Shown here in pieces: positions 34,847 to 44,701 of a DNA stretch of 64,000 bases. The stretch lies in the NCBI RefSeq assembly GCF_900240945.1, contig NZ_OESG01000013.1, positions 2,086,888 to 2,150,887 of the forward strand, read 5' to 3'. The position numbers were made by a program, and so were the translations under genes. This DNA comes from Mycobacterium sp. 3519A. Its GTDB lineage: Bacteria; Actinomycetota; Actinomycetes; Mycobacteriales; Mycobacteriaceae. The number at the start of each line of letters is the position of its first letter. The first letter of the stretch is position 1. The notes beneath the pieces are model-generated. The model was not told the origin of the DNA. It saw nothing but the letters and a program-made list of their open reading frames with translations, and did not search any database.

Positions 34847-36114
34847 GCACCGAAGGCGAGCGCAGTCGAGCCGAGCCGACTAGCACAGACGACGACGAAC
34901 CGCCGCCATGGCCGGAGGACCTGACACTGACCACCGGGGCACCGGCCAACGGCGGTAGCTGTGTGGCGCGCCATGACGGCCGGGTGGTGTTCGTGCGCTA
35001 CGCACTGCCGGGTGAGACGGTCAGGGTGCGAGTGGTGGGGGACCACGGATCGTATTGGCACGCAGACGTTGTCGAGGTGATCGAGCCGTCGGCCGACCGC
35101 ATCGACTCGCTGTGCCCGATCGCCGGTGTCGACGGTGCCGGCTGCTGCGATCTGGCGTTCGCCGATCGGGACGCCACCCGCAGGCTCAAAGGCGAGGTCG
35201 TGGCCAACCAGCTGGCCCGGCTCGGCGGCTATCAATGGCGCGACGAGGACTCCGCCGTCGCCGAACCGGTCGGCACCGGTGAGCCGACCGGCTGGCGCAC
35301 CCGGGTGCGTCTGGACACCACGGCAGAGGGCCGGGCGGGTTTTCACCGCTATCACAGCTCCGAACTGGTCACCGAACTGAACTGCGCGCAGCTGCCGACG
35401 GGGATGCTCGACGGCATCAACGACTGGGTGTGGCCGCCGGGCGCCCAATTGCACGTGGCGATCGACGACGACGGCGAACGGCACGTCGTCCAGTCGGGCC
35501 CGCGGACCGGGCGCAAGACCACGACGCTGGTGGCCGAGGGTCGCTACGAGGCCCTGCAGCGGGTCGGTGAGCGGGTGTGGCGGGTGCCGGTGACGGCGTT
35601 CTGGCAGGCGCATCGTGACGCGGCGACCACCTACAGCCGGCTGGTGGCGGACTGGGCCCAACTCGCGCCGGGCATGACGGCGTGGGACTTGTACGGCGGC
35701 GCAGGCGTTTTCGCCGCGGTGCTGGCGGAAGGTGTCGGCGAGGGCGGCAAAGTGGTCACGGTGGACACCTCGCGCGGCGCGTCGCGGTCGGCGCGCGCGG
35801 CGATGAGCGACCTCGGCTGGGTGACGGTGCTGACCGACTCGGTGCGCAGAGCCCTGATGTCGCAGATGGCGCACACCGGCCGCGCCGATGTCGCGGTCCT
35901 GGATCCGCCGCGGTCGGGCGCCGGTCGCGATGTCATCGACCTGCTGGCCGCCGCCGAAGTGCCACGCGTGATCCACATCGGTTGCGAGGCCGCGTCCTTC
36001 GCCCGCGACGTCGGGCTCTACCTCGGCGCCGGGTACAGCGTGGAGGGCCTGCGGGTGTTCGACTCGTTCCCGCTGACCCACCACGTCGAATGCGTCGCGG
36101 TTCTGACTCGCTGA
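34843..36114 (+). CDS. TRAM-domain class I SAM-dependent RNA methyltransferase (TrmA/RlmC/D-like)
   Basis: A 423-residue uracil-C5-type RNA methyltransferase. An N-terminal TRAM domain (about 25-85, LTLTTGAPANGGSCVARHDG and VRYALPGETVRVRVVG) is followed by a partial Fe-S-type cysteine region (CPIAGVDGAGCCDLAF; three Cys, not the usual four). The SAM domain has AWDLYGGAGVFAAVLAEGVG. The catalytic part shows VLDPPRSGAG and the nucleophile Cys in IHIGCEAASFARD. A TTG start overlaps the transporter stop (TTGA), indicating coupling. It is the Rv2689c homologue. The target nucleotide is unknown. Confidence 0.88.
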   Translation: MSTEGERSRAEPTSTDDDEPPPWPEDLTLTTGAPANGGSCVARHDGRVVFVRYALPGETVRVRVVGDHGSYWHADVVEVIEPSADRIDSLCPIAGVDGAGCCDLAFADRDATRRLKGEVVANQLARLGGYQWRDEDSAVAEPVGTGEPTGWRTRVRLDTTAEGRAGFHRYHSSELVTELNCAQLPTGMLDGINDWVWPPGAQLHVAIDDDGERHVVQSGPRTGRKTTTLVAEGRYEALQRVGERVWRVPVTAFWQAHRDAATTYSRLVADWAQLAPGMTAWDLYGGAGVFAAVLAEGVGEGGKVVTVDTSRGASRSARAAMSDLGWVTVLTDSVRRALMSQMAHTGRADVAVLDPPRSGAGRDVIDLLAAAEVPRVIHIGCEAASFARDVGLYLGAGYSVEGLRVFDSFPLTHHVECVAVLTR

Positions 36115-36133
36115 TTTGGGTACCCGCCCCGTC

Positions 36134-38242
36134 ATGGTGGACAACGGGCAAAACGCTAAGCAAGAACAACTCGACGGCGTACGCGTCAGCCGGGAGACGG
36201 GCTACCTGACTACCCAGCAGGGGGTTCGGGTGGACCACACCGACGACTCACTGACCGTCGGCGAACGCGGCCCCACTCTGCTGGAGGACTTTCACGCCCG
36301 CGAGAAGATGACCCATTTCGACCACGAGCGCATCCCTGAACGGGTCGTTCACGCCCGCGGAGCGGGTGCCTACGGCTACTTCGAACCGTACGACGATTCG
36401 CTCGCCGAGCACACCGCGGCGAGGTTTTTGACCACGCCGGGTAAGCAGACGCCGGTGTTCGTCAGGTTCTCGACGGTGGCCGGGTCTCGCGGGTCGGCCG
36501 ACACGGTCCGTGATGTGCGCGGGTTCGCGACGAAGTTCTACACCGAGCAGGGCAATTACGACCTCGTCGGCAACAACTTCCCGGTGTTCTTCATCCAGGA
36601 CGGCATCAAGTTCCCCGATTTCGTGCATGCGGTCAAACCGGAGCCGCACAACGAGATTCCACAGGCGCAGTCGGCCCACGACACGCTGTGGGACTTCGTC
36701 TCGCTGCAGCCGGAGACGCTGCACACGATCATGTGGCTGATGTCGGACCGGGCGCTGCCGCGCAGCTATCGGATGATGCAGGGCTTCGGGGTGCACACCT
36801 TCCGTTTCGTCAACGACAAGGGCGAAGGCACGTTCGTCAAGTTCCATTGGAAACCGAAACTCGGTGTGCATTCCCTTGTTTGGGACGAATGTCAGAAGGT
36901 CGCAGGCAAGGATCCCGACTTCAATCGGCGTGATCTGTGGGAGGCGATCGAGTCCGGCGACTTCCCAGAGTGGGAACTGGGCGTCCAGTTGGTTCCCGAA
37001 AGTGACGAGTTCAACTTCGACTTCGATCTGCTGGACGCGACGAAACTCATTCCGGAAGAACTGGTTCCGGTTCGACCGGTGGGCAAGATGGTGCTCAACC
37101 GCAACCCGCAGAATTTCTTCGCAGAAACCGAGCAGGTCGCCTTCCACACCGCCAACGTGGTGCCCGGTATCGACTTCACCAACGACCCCCTGCTGCAGTT
37201 CCGCAACTTCTCCTATTTGGACACGCAGCTGATCCGGCTCGGCGGGCCGAATTTCGCGCAGTTGCCGGTCAACCGGCCGCTCGCTGATGTCCGCAACAAC
37301 CAGCAGGACGGCTACGGCCAGCATGCAATACCGCAGGGCAGGAGTAGTTACTTCCCCAACACGCTGGGCGGCGGCTGCCCGGCGCTGGCCGACGAGGGCG
37401 TGTTCCGGCACTACACCGAGAAGGTCGACGGCCACAAGATCCGCCAGCGCGCCAAGAGCTTCACCGACCACTACAGCCAGGCGCGGATGTTCTGGAAGAG
37501 CATGTCGCCGGTCGAGGCCAAGCACATCGTCGCCGCGTACGCATTCGAACTGGGCAAGGTCGAGACGCCCGAGATCCGCGCCAGGGTGGTCGACCAGCTC
37601 AACCTGGTCGACCATGAACTGGCGAGCGGCGTCGCGGCCAAGCTCGGACTGCCCGCACCGGCCGAGGAGCCGGTCGACGACAAGATGCCCGCATCGCCTG
37701 CGCTTTCGCAGCTGAACACCGCCACCGACAGCGTCGAAACCCGCAAGGTCGCGGTGCTGGCGGCAGACGGCGTCGACGCGAAAGGCGTCGAACGACTGAC
37801 CAGGGCACTCGAACAGCGGGGCGCGGTGGTCGAGGTCTTGGCCCCGGTCGCCGGCGGAACGTTGACGGGTGGATCGGGCGGCGAGGTGGCCGTCGACCGC
37901 GCCATCACCACCATGTCGTCGGTGCTCTACGACGCGGTGGTGGTGCCGTGCGGTCCGCAGTCGGTGGAAACGCTGTCCGGCGACGGCTACGCGATGCATT
38001 TCATCACCGAGGCTTACAAACATCTCAAGGCCGTCGCCGCTTTCGGCTCAGGGGTGGATCTGCTGCGCAACCTCGGCATCGCTGAGCACCTGGCCGACGA
38101 CACCGACATTGTCGTGTCCACCGGCGTCGTGTCGACCGCGGCGGCCGCCGACGACCTCACCGACGAGTTCGCCGACGCGTTCGCAACCGAACTCGCCAAG
38201 CATCGCGCATGGGACCGGGAGACCGACCCGGTGCCTGCCTGA
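36134..38242 (+). CDS. katE: Large-subunit haem catalase, KatE/HPII type
   Basis: A 702-residue clade 2 catalase that dismutates hydrogen peroxide. The catalase core (about 25-530) contains the active-site His73 in [12 protein letters not shown], the distal Asn motif [16 protein letters not shown] (147-148) and the haem-ligand Tyr361 in [17 protein letters not shown]-terminal flavodoxin-like (DJ-1/GATase-I-like) domain (about 548-702) starts with [19 protein letters not shown], as in E. coli HPII. Start ATG 36134 ([15 protein letters not shown]) is used; an in-frame start at 36116 is possible and the SD is poor. It is followed after 4 bases by a DNA-glycosylase-like gene. M. tuberculosis lacks a KatE in this position. 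Confidence 0.93.
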   Translation: MVDNGQNAKQEQLDGVRVSRETGYLTTQQGVRVDHTDDSLTVGERGPTLLEDFHAREKMTHFDHERIPERVVHARGAGAYGYFEPYDDSLAEHTAARFLTTPGKQTPVFVRFSTVAGSRGSADTVRDVRGFATKFYTEQGNYDLVGNNFPVFFIQDGIKFPDFVHAVKPEPHNEIPQAQSAHDTLWDFVSLQPETLHTIMWLMSDRALPRSYRMMQGFGVHTFRFVNDKGEGTFVKFHWKPKLGVHSLVWDECQKVAGKDPDFNRRDLWEAIESGDFPEWELGVQLVPESDEFNFDFDLLDATKLIPEELVPVRPVGKMVLNRNPQNFFAETEQVAFHTANVVPGIDFTNDPLLQFRNFSYLDTQLIRLGGPNFAQLPVNRPLADVRNNQQDGYGQHAIPQGRSSYFPNTLGGGCPALADEGVFRHYTEKVDGHKIRQRAKSFTDHYSQARMFWKSMSPVEAKHIVAAYAFELGKVETPEIRARVVDQLNLVDHELASGVAAKLGLPAPAEEPVDDKMPASPALSQLNTATDSVETRKVAVLAADGVDAKGVERLTRALEQRGAVVEVLAPVAGGTLTGGSGGEVAVDRAITTMSSVLYDAVVVPCGPQSVETLSGDGYAMHFITEAYKHLKAVAAFGSGVDLLRNLGIAEHLADDTDIVVSTGVVSTAAAADDLTDEFADAFATELAKHRAWDRETDPVPA

Positions 38243-38246
38243 GGTC

Positions 38247-38726
38247 ATGCAGACTTTCTTGCCGTACGCCGAATTCACTGCGACGGCAAGGGTGCTCGAC
38301 AACCGCCGCCTCGGTAAGCAGCGGGTGGAGACCATCCAAGTGGTCCGCGCGCTGACGGTGGCCGGGTACGGCTGGCGGCATCACCCCGCCGCGGCGATGT
38401 GGGCCGGATACGAAGAGGCGCTGGTCCGCTACGGGCTCGACATCTGCGCGGTGTGGTGCGAACTCGGCAACGCCGACACCTGTGCGACGACGCTGCTCGC
38501 CGACCTGACGCGTGGCACCGGAGTTTCGGCGCCACGCGATCAGGCGGCGTTGGGGGCCGCGGGGGAACTGCCGCCGTGGCTGGGTGATCACGCCTTCCAC
38601 CGCAGTCACCAATCGGCGCTGCTGCGGAAGGATCCGGCCCACTACCGGCCGGTCTTCGGTGACGTGCCCGACGATCTGCCGTATGTGTGGCCGGCATCCG
38701 ACCGGCCACGACGCATACCGCTGTAG
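38247..38726 (+). CDS. Pyrimidine dimer DNA glycosylase-like protein (MSMEG_6728 family)
   Basis: A 159-residue protein of the Pyr_excise (T4 endonuclease V-like) group: MQTFLPYAEFTATARVLDNR, RLGKQRVETIQVVRAL, GWRHHPAAAMWAGYEEALVR and HRSHQSALLRKDPAHYRPVF. Proteins of this kind are proposed to excise UV photoproducts; biochemical proof for the actinobacterial group is not known to me. The gene starts 4 bases after katE, so the two are probably one transcript. It is convergent with the DUF4242 gene, with one base between stops. Confidence 0.78.
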   Translation: MQTFLPYAEFTATARVLDNRRLGKQRVETIQVVRALTVAGYGWRHHPAAAMWAGYEEALVRYGLDICAVWCELGNADTCATTLLADLTRGTGVSAPRDQAALGAAGELPPWLGDHAFHRSHQSALLRKDPAHYRPVFGDVPDDLPYVWPASDRPRRIPL

Positions 38727-38727
38727 A

Positions 38728-39018
38728 TCAGTGCGTGCTGACGATCCGCTCAGCCGTGTGCGGGCCGAACTCGTTGGCCACCTCGGTGACCGAGTTGGCC
38801 GGAAACCCGCCGCGGCGGGCATGCTCCCGGATGGTGTCCTCGTCCTCGGCTTCGTGTACGCAGTAGATCTTGTCGCCTGCCACATAGCTGGTGATCCAGC
38901 GATACGGCACGCCGAGCGATGCCACGACGTCGTTGGACTTCGCGGCAATGCCCGCCAACTGCTCTTCGGTCAGCTCGCTGGCTCCGGGGATCTGCCGCTC
39001 GATCAGAAAGCGCTTCAT
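38728..39018 (-). CDS. DUF4242 / SCO4226-type nickel-binding protein
   Basis: A 96-residue ferredoxin-fold protein. MKRFLIERQIPGASELTEEQ opens the family; YRWITSYVAGDKIYCVHEAE and DEDTIREHARRGGFPANSVT follow. The Streptomyces member SCO4226 binds nickel; the His/Glu residues here are compatible with that but do not prove it. ATG 39018 is preceded by AGGAGA, so the ORF limit at 39117 is not used. It is divergent from a large LuxR-type regulator with 161 bases between starts. Confidence 0.82.
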   Translation of the reverse strand: MKRFLIERQIPGASELTEEQLAGIAAKSNDVVASLGVPYRWITSYVAGDKIYCVHEAEDEDTIREHARRGGFPANSVTEVANEFGPHTAERIVSTH

Positions 39019-39179
39019 CGTTGTCTCCTGTCTTGATCGACGTTCCGCGACCATGCGCCGCGGCTGAGACAACGTTCGGCCACCCCGGCCGCCCGGGCAT
39101 GGGGGGAAGTTACCCATCTTTGCGGAGACGGGTATATTCGCTGCTCAGAGCGGCGCTCGCCCCGTTAGCATCGGTCACT

Positions 39180-41762
39180 GTGAAGCTCATCGAGCGCACC
39201 GACGAACTCGGCAGGGTGCAAGCCAGGGCCGACTACGCGCGTGCGGGGCGCGGCGGGATGTTGATCGTCAGCGGGGAGTCCGGTGCGGGCAAGACGTCGT
39301 TCGTCGAATCGTTCGTCGACGGGTGGATCCGTGACGAACGTCTGCTGTGGGGCGTCTGCGATCCGCTGCCGACCCCGCGTCCCCTCGGCCCCATCCACGA
39401 CCTGTCACCCGCGCTGGCGCCCGCCAGCAGGGAGCTTCTCGAACACAGCGATGCGCCCTACGACATCTTCTCCGCGTTGCACGACGACTTGTGCACCGCG
39501 CCTTCGATTTTCGTGCTCGACGACCTGCAGTGGGCCGACCAGGGCACCATCGACCTGTTGCGGTTCGTGCTGCGCAGAATCGCGCAGACCCGCTCGCTGA
39601 TCATCGGGATCATTCGCGACGACGAGGTAGGGGCCAACCATCGCATGCGCGAACTGCTCGGCGACGTGGCCCGGTCGCCGCGCGCCGAATCTTTGACCAT
39701 CCCGCCGCTGTCCCTGCAGGCCGTCGAATCCCTCGTCGGCGAGCGCAGCGTCGATCCGGCATGGCTGCACGACATCACCGGGGGCAACGCGTTCTTCGTG
39801 TGCGAGATGCTCGAACACCACGGCGACGACCTGCCGACCACCGTGCGCGACGCGGTGCTCGCGCGCACCTCCGGGCTGGACCCCTCGGCGTGGGATCTGC
39901 TGAACCTGCTGACCTGCTCGCCGGGCGTCATCCCGGACTATCTGCTGGTCGATCTGGGCGTCACGCTGCCTGCCTCGCGGGCGCTGGCCGAGGCGGGCCT
40001 GATCCGCAGGAGCCCGCGCGGCGTCGCCTTCCGCCACGACCTGTGCCGACTCGCGATCCGCAGCGTGATCCCGGCCGGTGCCGAACCGCGACTGCATCGC
40101 CGGTTGATCGACGCCTACGAGGCCACCGGTCACGTCGACCCTGCGGTGTTGACCCACCACGCGCTCGGCGCGGGCGACATCGACAGGATCCGGCGGTACG
40201 CCGGAGAAGCGGGCACCACGGCGGCGCGCTCGGGCGCCCACAGCCAGTCGACCGAGTTCTTCACGATCGCGCTCGAGCGGGGCGGCCCGTTGCAGCCGCA
40301 GGCCGAGGCGGAATTGCTCGAGCAGCTTGCGTGGGAGTACTACCTGACCGACCGGCTGGCCGACGCGATCTCCTCATGTCACCGTGCGATGCGGATCCGC
40401 CAGGTGTTGGGCCAGCCCGCCGCGGTCAGCGCCAACCACCACTCGCTGGCCGTCTACCAGTGGTACAACGCCGACCGCGGGCAAGCGGAAGGCCATGCCA
40501 GCCAAGCGATGTCGGTGCTGCACCCAGACGCCGACGACGCCACGCAGCTGGTGCAGCTTGGCCACGCGTTCGCGATGCAGGCGTACCTCGCCGTGCAGGC
40601 GACCGAACTGGACCGGGCCAAGGCGTTGGTCGCGCGCGCCCGCGAAGTCGCCGACAAGACCGGCGATACCGATTTGGGGATCCGCGTCCGGCTGATCGAT
40701 AACTACGCGGTGCTGCTCAATGGCGACGAGACCGGGCGCGACGAAATCATGGCGATCCTCAATTCGGCGCCCACGCACATCGACGAGTTGTATTCCGGTG
40801 GCTGGAGCAACATCACCTACTTCGACGTGGAGCAGCGCAGGCTCGACGTCGCCGCCGAACTGCTCGATGTCAGCATCCCGCTGATGCACGAACACGACCT
40901 CCCGATCTGTCGGGTGTGGCAGATGGGTTCGCGCGCACGGCTTCAACTGATGGTGGGGGACTGGGACGACGCGGCGGCCGACGCCGCGCGGCTGCTGGAG
41001 TTTCCGAGTGCCCCGCTGGCCAGGACGTGGCCGTCGCTGATCCGCGCGGTGGTGGACATGCGCAAGGCTGGGACCGCAGGCCCCTTACTCGACGACGCGT
41101 GGACGCTGGCGTGCCGGTTCGCCGAGCCGATCCGGATGTTGCCCGTCGCCGCCGCGATCGTCGAAAAGTCCTGGCTCACAGGAGAACCCGACGAGCGTAT
41201 CGCCCAGTGTCGCGAGTTACTGTTGGGCGGGCCGGTCACCGGGTTGGAATGGTCGCGCGGTGAGTTGGCGGTCTGGTTGCGACGGCTGGGCGACGACGTC
41301 GACGTCGTCGGGGTGGCCGAACCGTATCGACTGCTGCTGGACGGGGCCTACGAGGCCGCGGCCGACGGCTTCCATCGTCGTTCGATGCCGTACGACGCCG
41401 CGCTCGCGCTGGTCGACTCCGGCGACGCTGCCCATGCGTCGCGCGCGTTGGACATCCTGGATCGGCTCGGCGCCGACGCGGTGGCCGGGAAAGTGCGCCG
41501 CGCCCTGCGGTCGAGGGGCATTTCGGTGGTGCCCGCCCGTCGGCGCGCGACGACGCTGGCCAACCCCGCCGGGTTGACCACCCGCCAGACCGAGGTGCTG
41601 CGTCTGCTCGACGACGGCCTGACCAACGCCGAACTCGCGGAACGGCTGTATCTGTCGGTCAAGACCGTCGACCATCACGTGTCGGCGATTCTGACGAAAC
41701 TGGACGTCACGAAGCGCCGAGACGCGGTGCGGAAAGCGCGTGAATTAGGCCTGCTGGCCTAA
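39180..41762 (+). CDS. LAL-type LuxR family transcriptional regulator with AAA ATPase domain
   Basis: An 860-residue STAND-type regulator. The N-terminal ATPase (about 1-330) has Walker A VSGESGAGKTSFVESF near 31-46 and Walker B SIFVLDDLQWAD near 113-124. The middle consists of TPR-like helical repeats (about 360-770). The C-terminal GerE/LuxR helix-turn-helix (about 798-856) contains GLTTRQTEVLRLLDDGLTNA, ELAERLYLSVKTVDHH and VSAILTKLDVTKRRDAVRKA. Such proteins bind ATP and a small ligand before activating transcription. GTG at 39180 (VKLIERTDELGRVQ) is the family start; TATATT at about 39132 could be its -10. The divergent DUF4242 gene is the nearest possible target. Its end overlaps the convergent lrp gene. 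Confidence 0.88.
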   Translation: MKLIERTDELGRVQARADYARAGRGGMLIVSGESGAGKTSFVESFVDGWIRDERLLWGVCDPLPTPRPLGPIHDLSPALAPASRELLEHSDAPYDIFSALHDDLCTAPSIFVLDDLQWADQGTIDLLRFVLRRIAQTRSLIIGIIRDDEVGANHRMRELLGDVARSPRAESLTIPPLSLQAVESLVGERSVDPAWLHDITGGNAFFVCEMLEHHGDDLPTTVRDAVLARTSGLDPSAWDLLNLLTCSPGVIPDYLLVDLGVTLPASRALAEAGLIRRSPRGVAFRHDLCRLAIRSVIPAGAEPRLHRRLIDAYEATGHVDPAVLTHHALGAGDIDRIRRYAGEAGTTAARSGAHSQSTEFFTIALERGGPLQPQAEAELLEQLAWEYYLTDRLADAISSCHRAMRIRQVLGQPAAVSANHHSLAVYQWYNADRGQAEGHASQAMSVLHPDADDATQLVQLGHAFAMQAYLAVQATELDRAKALVARAREVADKTGDTDLGIRVRLIDNYAVLLNGDETGRDEIMAILNSAPTHIDELYSGGWSNITYFDVEQRRLDVAAELLDVSIPLMHEHDLPICRVWQMGSRARLQLMVGDWDDAAADAARLLEFPSAPLARTWPSLIRAVVDMRKAGTAGPLLDDAWTLACRFAEPIRMLPVAAAIVEKSWLTGEPDERIAQCRELLLGGPVTGLEWSRGELAVWLRRLGDDVDVVGVAEPYRLLLDGAYEAAADGFHRRSMPYDAALALVDSGDAAHASRALDILDRLGADAVAGKVRRALRSRGISVVPARRRATTLANPAGLTTRQTEVLRLLDDGLTNAELAERLYLSVKTVDHHVSAILTKLDVTKRRDAVRKARELGLLA

Positions 41763-42235
41763 CGTGTGCCCCAGTTGTATTGCTGCTTCAGTGTCTTCAG
41801 GTAGACCAGGGTTTCGGCGAGATAGACGCCTGGCAGTGTGCGGATCTCGGTGTTGAGGATGTCCAGTAGCTCCGCGTCGTCTTCGCAGACCACCTCGACC
41901 ACTACGTCGAATCGGCCCGCGGTCACCACGACGTAGTCGATGGCGTCGACCTCGGTGAGCTTTTCGGCGACCTGCAGGCTGTCACCGGAGCAGCAGATGC
42001 CGATCATGGCCTCGCGTCCGAAGCCGAGTTCCGTCGGGTCGGTGACCGCGACGATCTGCATCACGCCGCCGTTCATCAGGCGCTGCACCCGCTGCCGGAC
42101 CGCGCCCTCGGAGATGCCGATCTCCTCGGCGATGGCCGAGTAGGAGCGCCGCCCGTCTTGCTGCAGCGCGCTGATGATGGCCTTCGAGACGTCGTCCAGC
42201 GGTGGCCGTTGGGCCGCATCGCCGATATCAGCCAT
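41759..42235 (-). CDS. Lrp/AsnC family transcriptional regulator
   Basis: A 158-residue feast/famine regulator: N-terminal helix-turn-helix (about 15-65, VSKAIISALQQDGRRSYSAI and EEIGISEGAVRQRVQRLMNG) and C-terminal RAM ligand-binding domain (about 75-150, with VDAIDYVVVTAGRFDVVVEV). Such proteins form octamers and respond to amino acids. No amino-acid metabolic gene is adjacent, so its target is open. Its stop overlaps the convergent LuxR gene by four bases. Confidence 0.9.
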   Translation of the reverse strand: MADIGDAAQRPPLDDVSKAIISALQQDGRRSYSAIAEEIGISEGAVRQRVQRLMNGGVMQIVAVTDPTELGFGREAMIGICCSGDSLQVAEKLTEVDAIDYVVVTAGRFDVVVEVVCEDDAELLDILNTEIRTLPGVYLAETLVYLKTLKQQYNWGTR

Positions 42236-42293
42236 GGCTCCGATTGTGCACGGCCGCCGCGGGTTCGGCGGCTATTCGGATCTGCTCGTGTCG

Positions 42294-42758
42294 CTAGGAC
42301 CCGGCGAAGTGCCGCTGCAGACGGCGGTGCCGGTGGCCGAACAATGCTCGGAGCCCCGCTGCGACGATCGGCGTGGCAGGGCGAAGCGGCACCCGCAACT
42401 GGAAGGTAATACGGTCGTGCACAACGGTTTTCGATGTTCCGTCGGGATCCACGGAGCGCTGGTGACGCCACTGACGCATGCTCAGCATCGTCGACTGCTC
42501 GTCGAAGCTGCGGCCCGGCTGCAGTTCTGCGATGGTCAACCGGTCGTAGTCGAACGGCAGCACGCCGAACAACCGCAGCCAGGCCCGTCCGATCGGGACG
42601 CCGACCGGCACGTTGTCGACAGTGAGGCCGTCGGCTGCGCGCGGCATCGTCATGGTCATCCACGGTCGCACCTCGTCGTTGATGCCCTCTGGCGTGACCA
42701 CCCGCGCCCAGACCTGGTCGGCCGGCGCGTCGATCACGCTCCGCCGTTCGATGATCAT
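42294..42758 (-). CDS. SRPBCC (START-like) family protein
   Basis: A 154-residue START-fold protein. RRSVIDAPADQVWARVVTPE is the typical first strand and helix of polyketide_cyc/SRPBCC proteins, followed by beta strands and a C-terminal helix (PIVAAGLRALFGHRHRRLQR). It would bind a hydrophobic ligand in its cavity; none can be named. It lies between lrp and the ArsB-like permease on the same strand as both, with gaps of about 57 bases on each side. Confidence 0.78.
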   Translation of the reverse strand: MIIERRSVIDAPADQVWARVVTPEGINDEVRPWMTMTMPRAADGLTVDNVPVGVPIGRAWLRLFGVLPFDYDRLTIAELQPGRSFDEQSTMLSMRQWRHQRSVDPDGTSKTVVHDRITFQLRVPLRPATPIVAAGLRALFGHRHRRLQRHFAGS

Positions 42759-42814
42759 GACAGTTCACGGTAGCCCGCCGGATTGGGTCGCGGGGCGCTA
42801 CGTCGCGCGCGCAA

Positions 42815-44107
42815 TCAGCCGAAGACGAAGTACCGCAGCCAGAGATAGAGCGCTGAAAGCACAATGGACACCATCGTGATCAACGCGCCCTTGCGGGTGA
42901 ACTCCCAGAAGGAGATCGGATAATCTGCGCGACGGGCGATTCCAAGCATCACGACGTTGGCGCTCGCCCCGACCGCGGTGAGGTTGCCGCCGAAGTCCGC
43001 CCCGAGGGCCAGCGCCCACCACAGCGCGTGGGGGTGCGCCATGTCAGGCATGCTGGCCGCCAACTCGCTGACGATCGGCGTCATCGTCGCGGTGAAGGGG
43101 ATGTTGTCGATCACCCCGGACACCGGTGCGGAGACGCCGAGAATCAACATCACCGTCAGTAGCCCGTTTCCCTGCGTGATCTCGGTTGCCGACCGTGCCA
43201 GTTCGTCGACGACGCCGGTCTTCACCAGCGCGCCGACCATCACGAACAGTCCGACGAAGAACAGCAGCGTCTCCCACTCCACGCCCGCGAGATAGTCGCG
43301 TCGCTCCAAGCCTGAGATCAAAATCAGAATGCCCGCACCCAGCAAGGCGACGATCGACGGCGCGATGTGAAACACCGAATGGCCGATGAACGCGGTGAAG
43401 ACGAGCGCGAGGACGACGCCGCTCTTGATCAGCAGCCGTGGGTCACGGATGGCTTCCCGTTCCACCAGTGACATCACGTCGGCCGCGCGGGCGGGGTCGA
43501 CGTCGAACGAACCACGGAACACGATCGGCAGCAAAGCGATGAACGCAATGATGACGATGATGACGATCGGCGTCATGTGGACGAGAAAGTCGTTGAACGT
43601 CAAACCTGCTCGACTCGCGATGATGATGTTCGGAGGATCGCCCACCAAGGTCGAGGCGCCACCGATGTTCGACGCGAGAACCTCTGCGATCAGGAAGGGC
43701 ACCGGGTTGATGGCGAGGCGGTCACACACCAGCAGCGTGACGGGAGCGATCAACAAGATCGTTGTCACGTTGTCCAACAACGCCGATGCGAACGAGGTGA
43801 CCAACACCAGCAGGATCATGATCCGCAGCGGCGAACCCTTTGCGCGTTTGGCCGCCCAGATCGCCACGTATTCGAAGACCCCGGTCTGCCGCAGCACGCT
43901 GACGATGATCATCATGCCGAAGAGCAAAAAGATGACGTCCCAGTCGATCCCGGTCTCGTGCGAATAGAAAACGTCCTCGGACTCGACGATGCCGAGAGCC
44001 ACGATGATGCCGGCACCGAAGAGCGCGACCAATGTCTTGTTGATGCGGTCGCTGGCAATCAGCGCGTACGCGACCACGAAGACGGCGATCGCGATGACAG
44101 TCGTCAA
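42815..44107 (-). CDS. ArsB/NhaD-type ion permease
   Basis: A 430-residue membrane protein of the ion transporter superfamily (ArsB/NhaD/CitMHS), about 11 helices. Characteristic stretches: [40 protein letters not shown] (first half, D-N-V-T-T), [20 protein letters not shown] and [20 protein letters not shown] (second-half counterpart, D-N-I-P-F). It corresponds by position to the M. tuberculosis gene named arsA (Rv2684), which despite the name is an ArsB-like permease. Arsenite transport is not shown; Na+/H+ exchange or dicarboxylate transport are alternatives. A TTG start lies 4 bases after the CBS gene stop, so the pair is coupled. Confidence 0.85.
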   Translation of the reverse strand: MTTVIAIAVFVVAYALIASDRINKTLVALFGAGIIVALGIVESEDVFYSHETGIDWDVIFLLFGMMIIVSVLRQTGVFEYVAIWAAKRAKGSPLRIMILLVLVTSFASALLDNVTTILLIAPVTLLVCDRLAINPVPFLIAEVLASNIGGASTLVGDPPNIIIASRAGLTFNDFLVHMTPIVIIVIIAFIALLPIVFRGSFDVDPARAADVMSLVEREAIRDPRLLIKSGVVLALVFTAFIGHSVFHIAPSIVALLGAGILILISGLERRDYLAGVEWETLLFFVGLFVMVGALVKTGVVDELARSATEITQGNGLLTVMLILGVSAPVSGVIDNIPFTATMTPIVSELAASMPDMAHPHALWWALALGADFGGNLTAVGASANVVMLGIARRADYPISFWEFTRKGALITMVSIVLSALYLWLRYFVFG

Positions 44108-44111
44108 TGGA

Positions 44112-44555
44112 CTAGTGCCTCAACGCCGCGTCCAGCAGACGTGACGCGGTGACGACCCCGTGCAACTCGCCATCCTTCATCACAGCAACCAGTGGACTCT
44201 TGTAACGCGCCATGATCGCGGCGACTTCGATGATCGTGTCATCCGCGTTCGCGGGAGGCACGTCGGTGAGGTGTTCAGGCAGAACATCGGCGACCGTCTT
44301 GTTGCCGAGCTTGTCCGCGGCGCGATCGGCCACCGATTCGTTGATCACGCCGGCCAGCGACGGGTCGTCCTGAACGTAGGTGGGCACGATGAACCGCACC
44401 ACCTGCGACGCCGGTAGCACGGCAAAGGGATGCCCGGACTCATCGGTGACCAGGATCCCCGGCAGACGGTGCTCGGCGAGCATGCGCGCCGCCTCTAACG
44501 CGTTGGAGTCGACGGTTACCACCGGGAAGTCCTCGGCCATGTCCTCGGCGTGCAT
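44112..44555 (-). CDS. CBS-domain pair protein
   Basis: A 147-residue protein made of two CBS motifs: [20 protein letters not shown] with [20 protein letters not shown] (about 6-60), and [20 protein letters not shown] with [20 protein letters not shown] and VVTASRLLD (about 88-145). CBS pairs bind adenine nucleotides and often gate transporters. It is the first gene of a two-gene unit with the ArsB/NhaD-like permease and probably regulates it. The pair resembles Rv2683-Rv2684 in M. tuberculosis. Confidence 0.87.
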   Translation of the reverse strand: MHAEDMAEDFPVVTVDSNALEAARMLAEHRLPGILVTDESGHPFAVLPASQVVRFIVPTYVQDDPSLAGVINESVADRAADKLGNKTVADVLPEHLTDVPPANADDTIIEVAAIMARYKSPLVAVMKDGELHGVVTASRLLDAALRH

Positions 44556-44701
44556 ATCAGCACCTTACGACCGTGCACAACGGCGCCGGAGATGCGTTCA
44601 CGGAAGCCCTTTCGCGAGTTGGACAACTACTTGCCGACCAGACTTCCCGGCGCACCGAACAGAAATGTACCGGGGTGCCGAACGAAATCAACAGCAATTT
44701 G

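Noticed and set aside
36248..38023. 591-residue minus-strand frame over the catalase
   Set aside because: Shadow of katE; no domain content.
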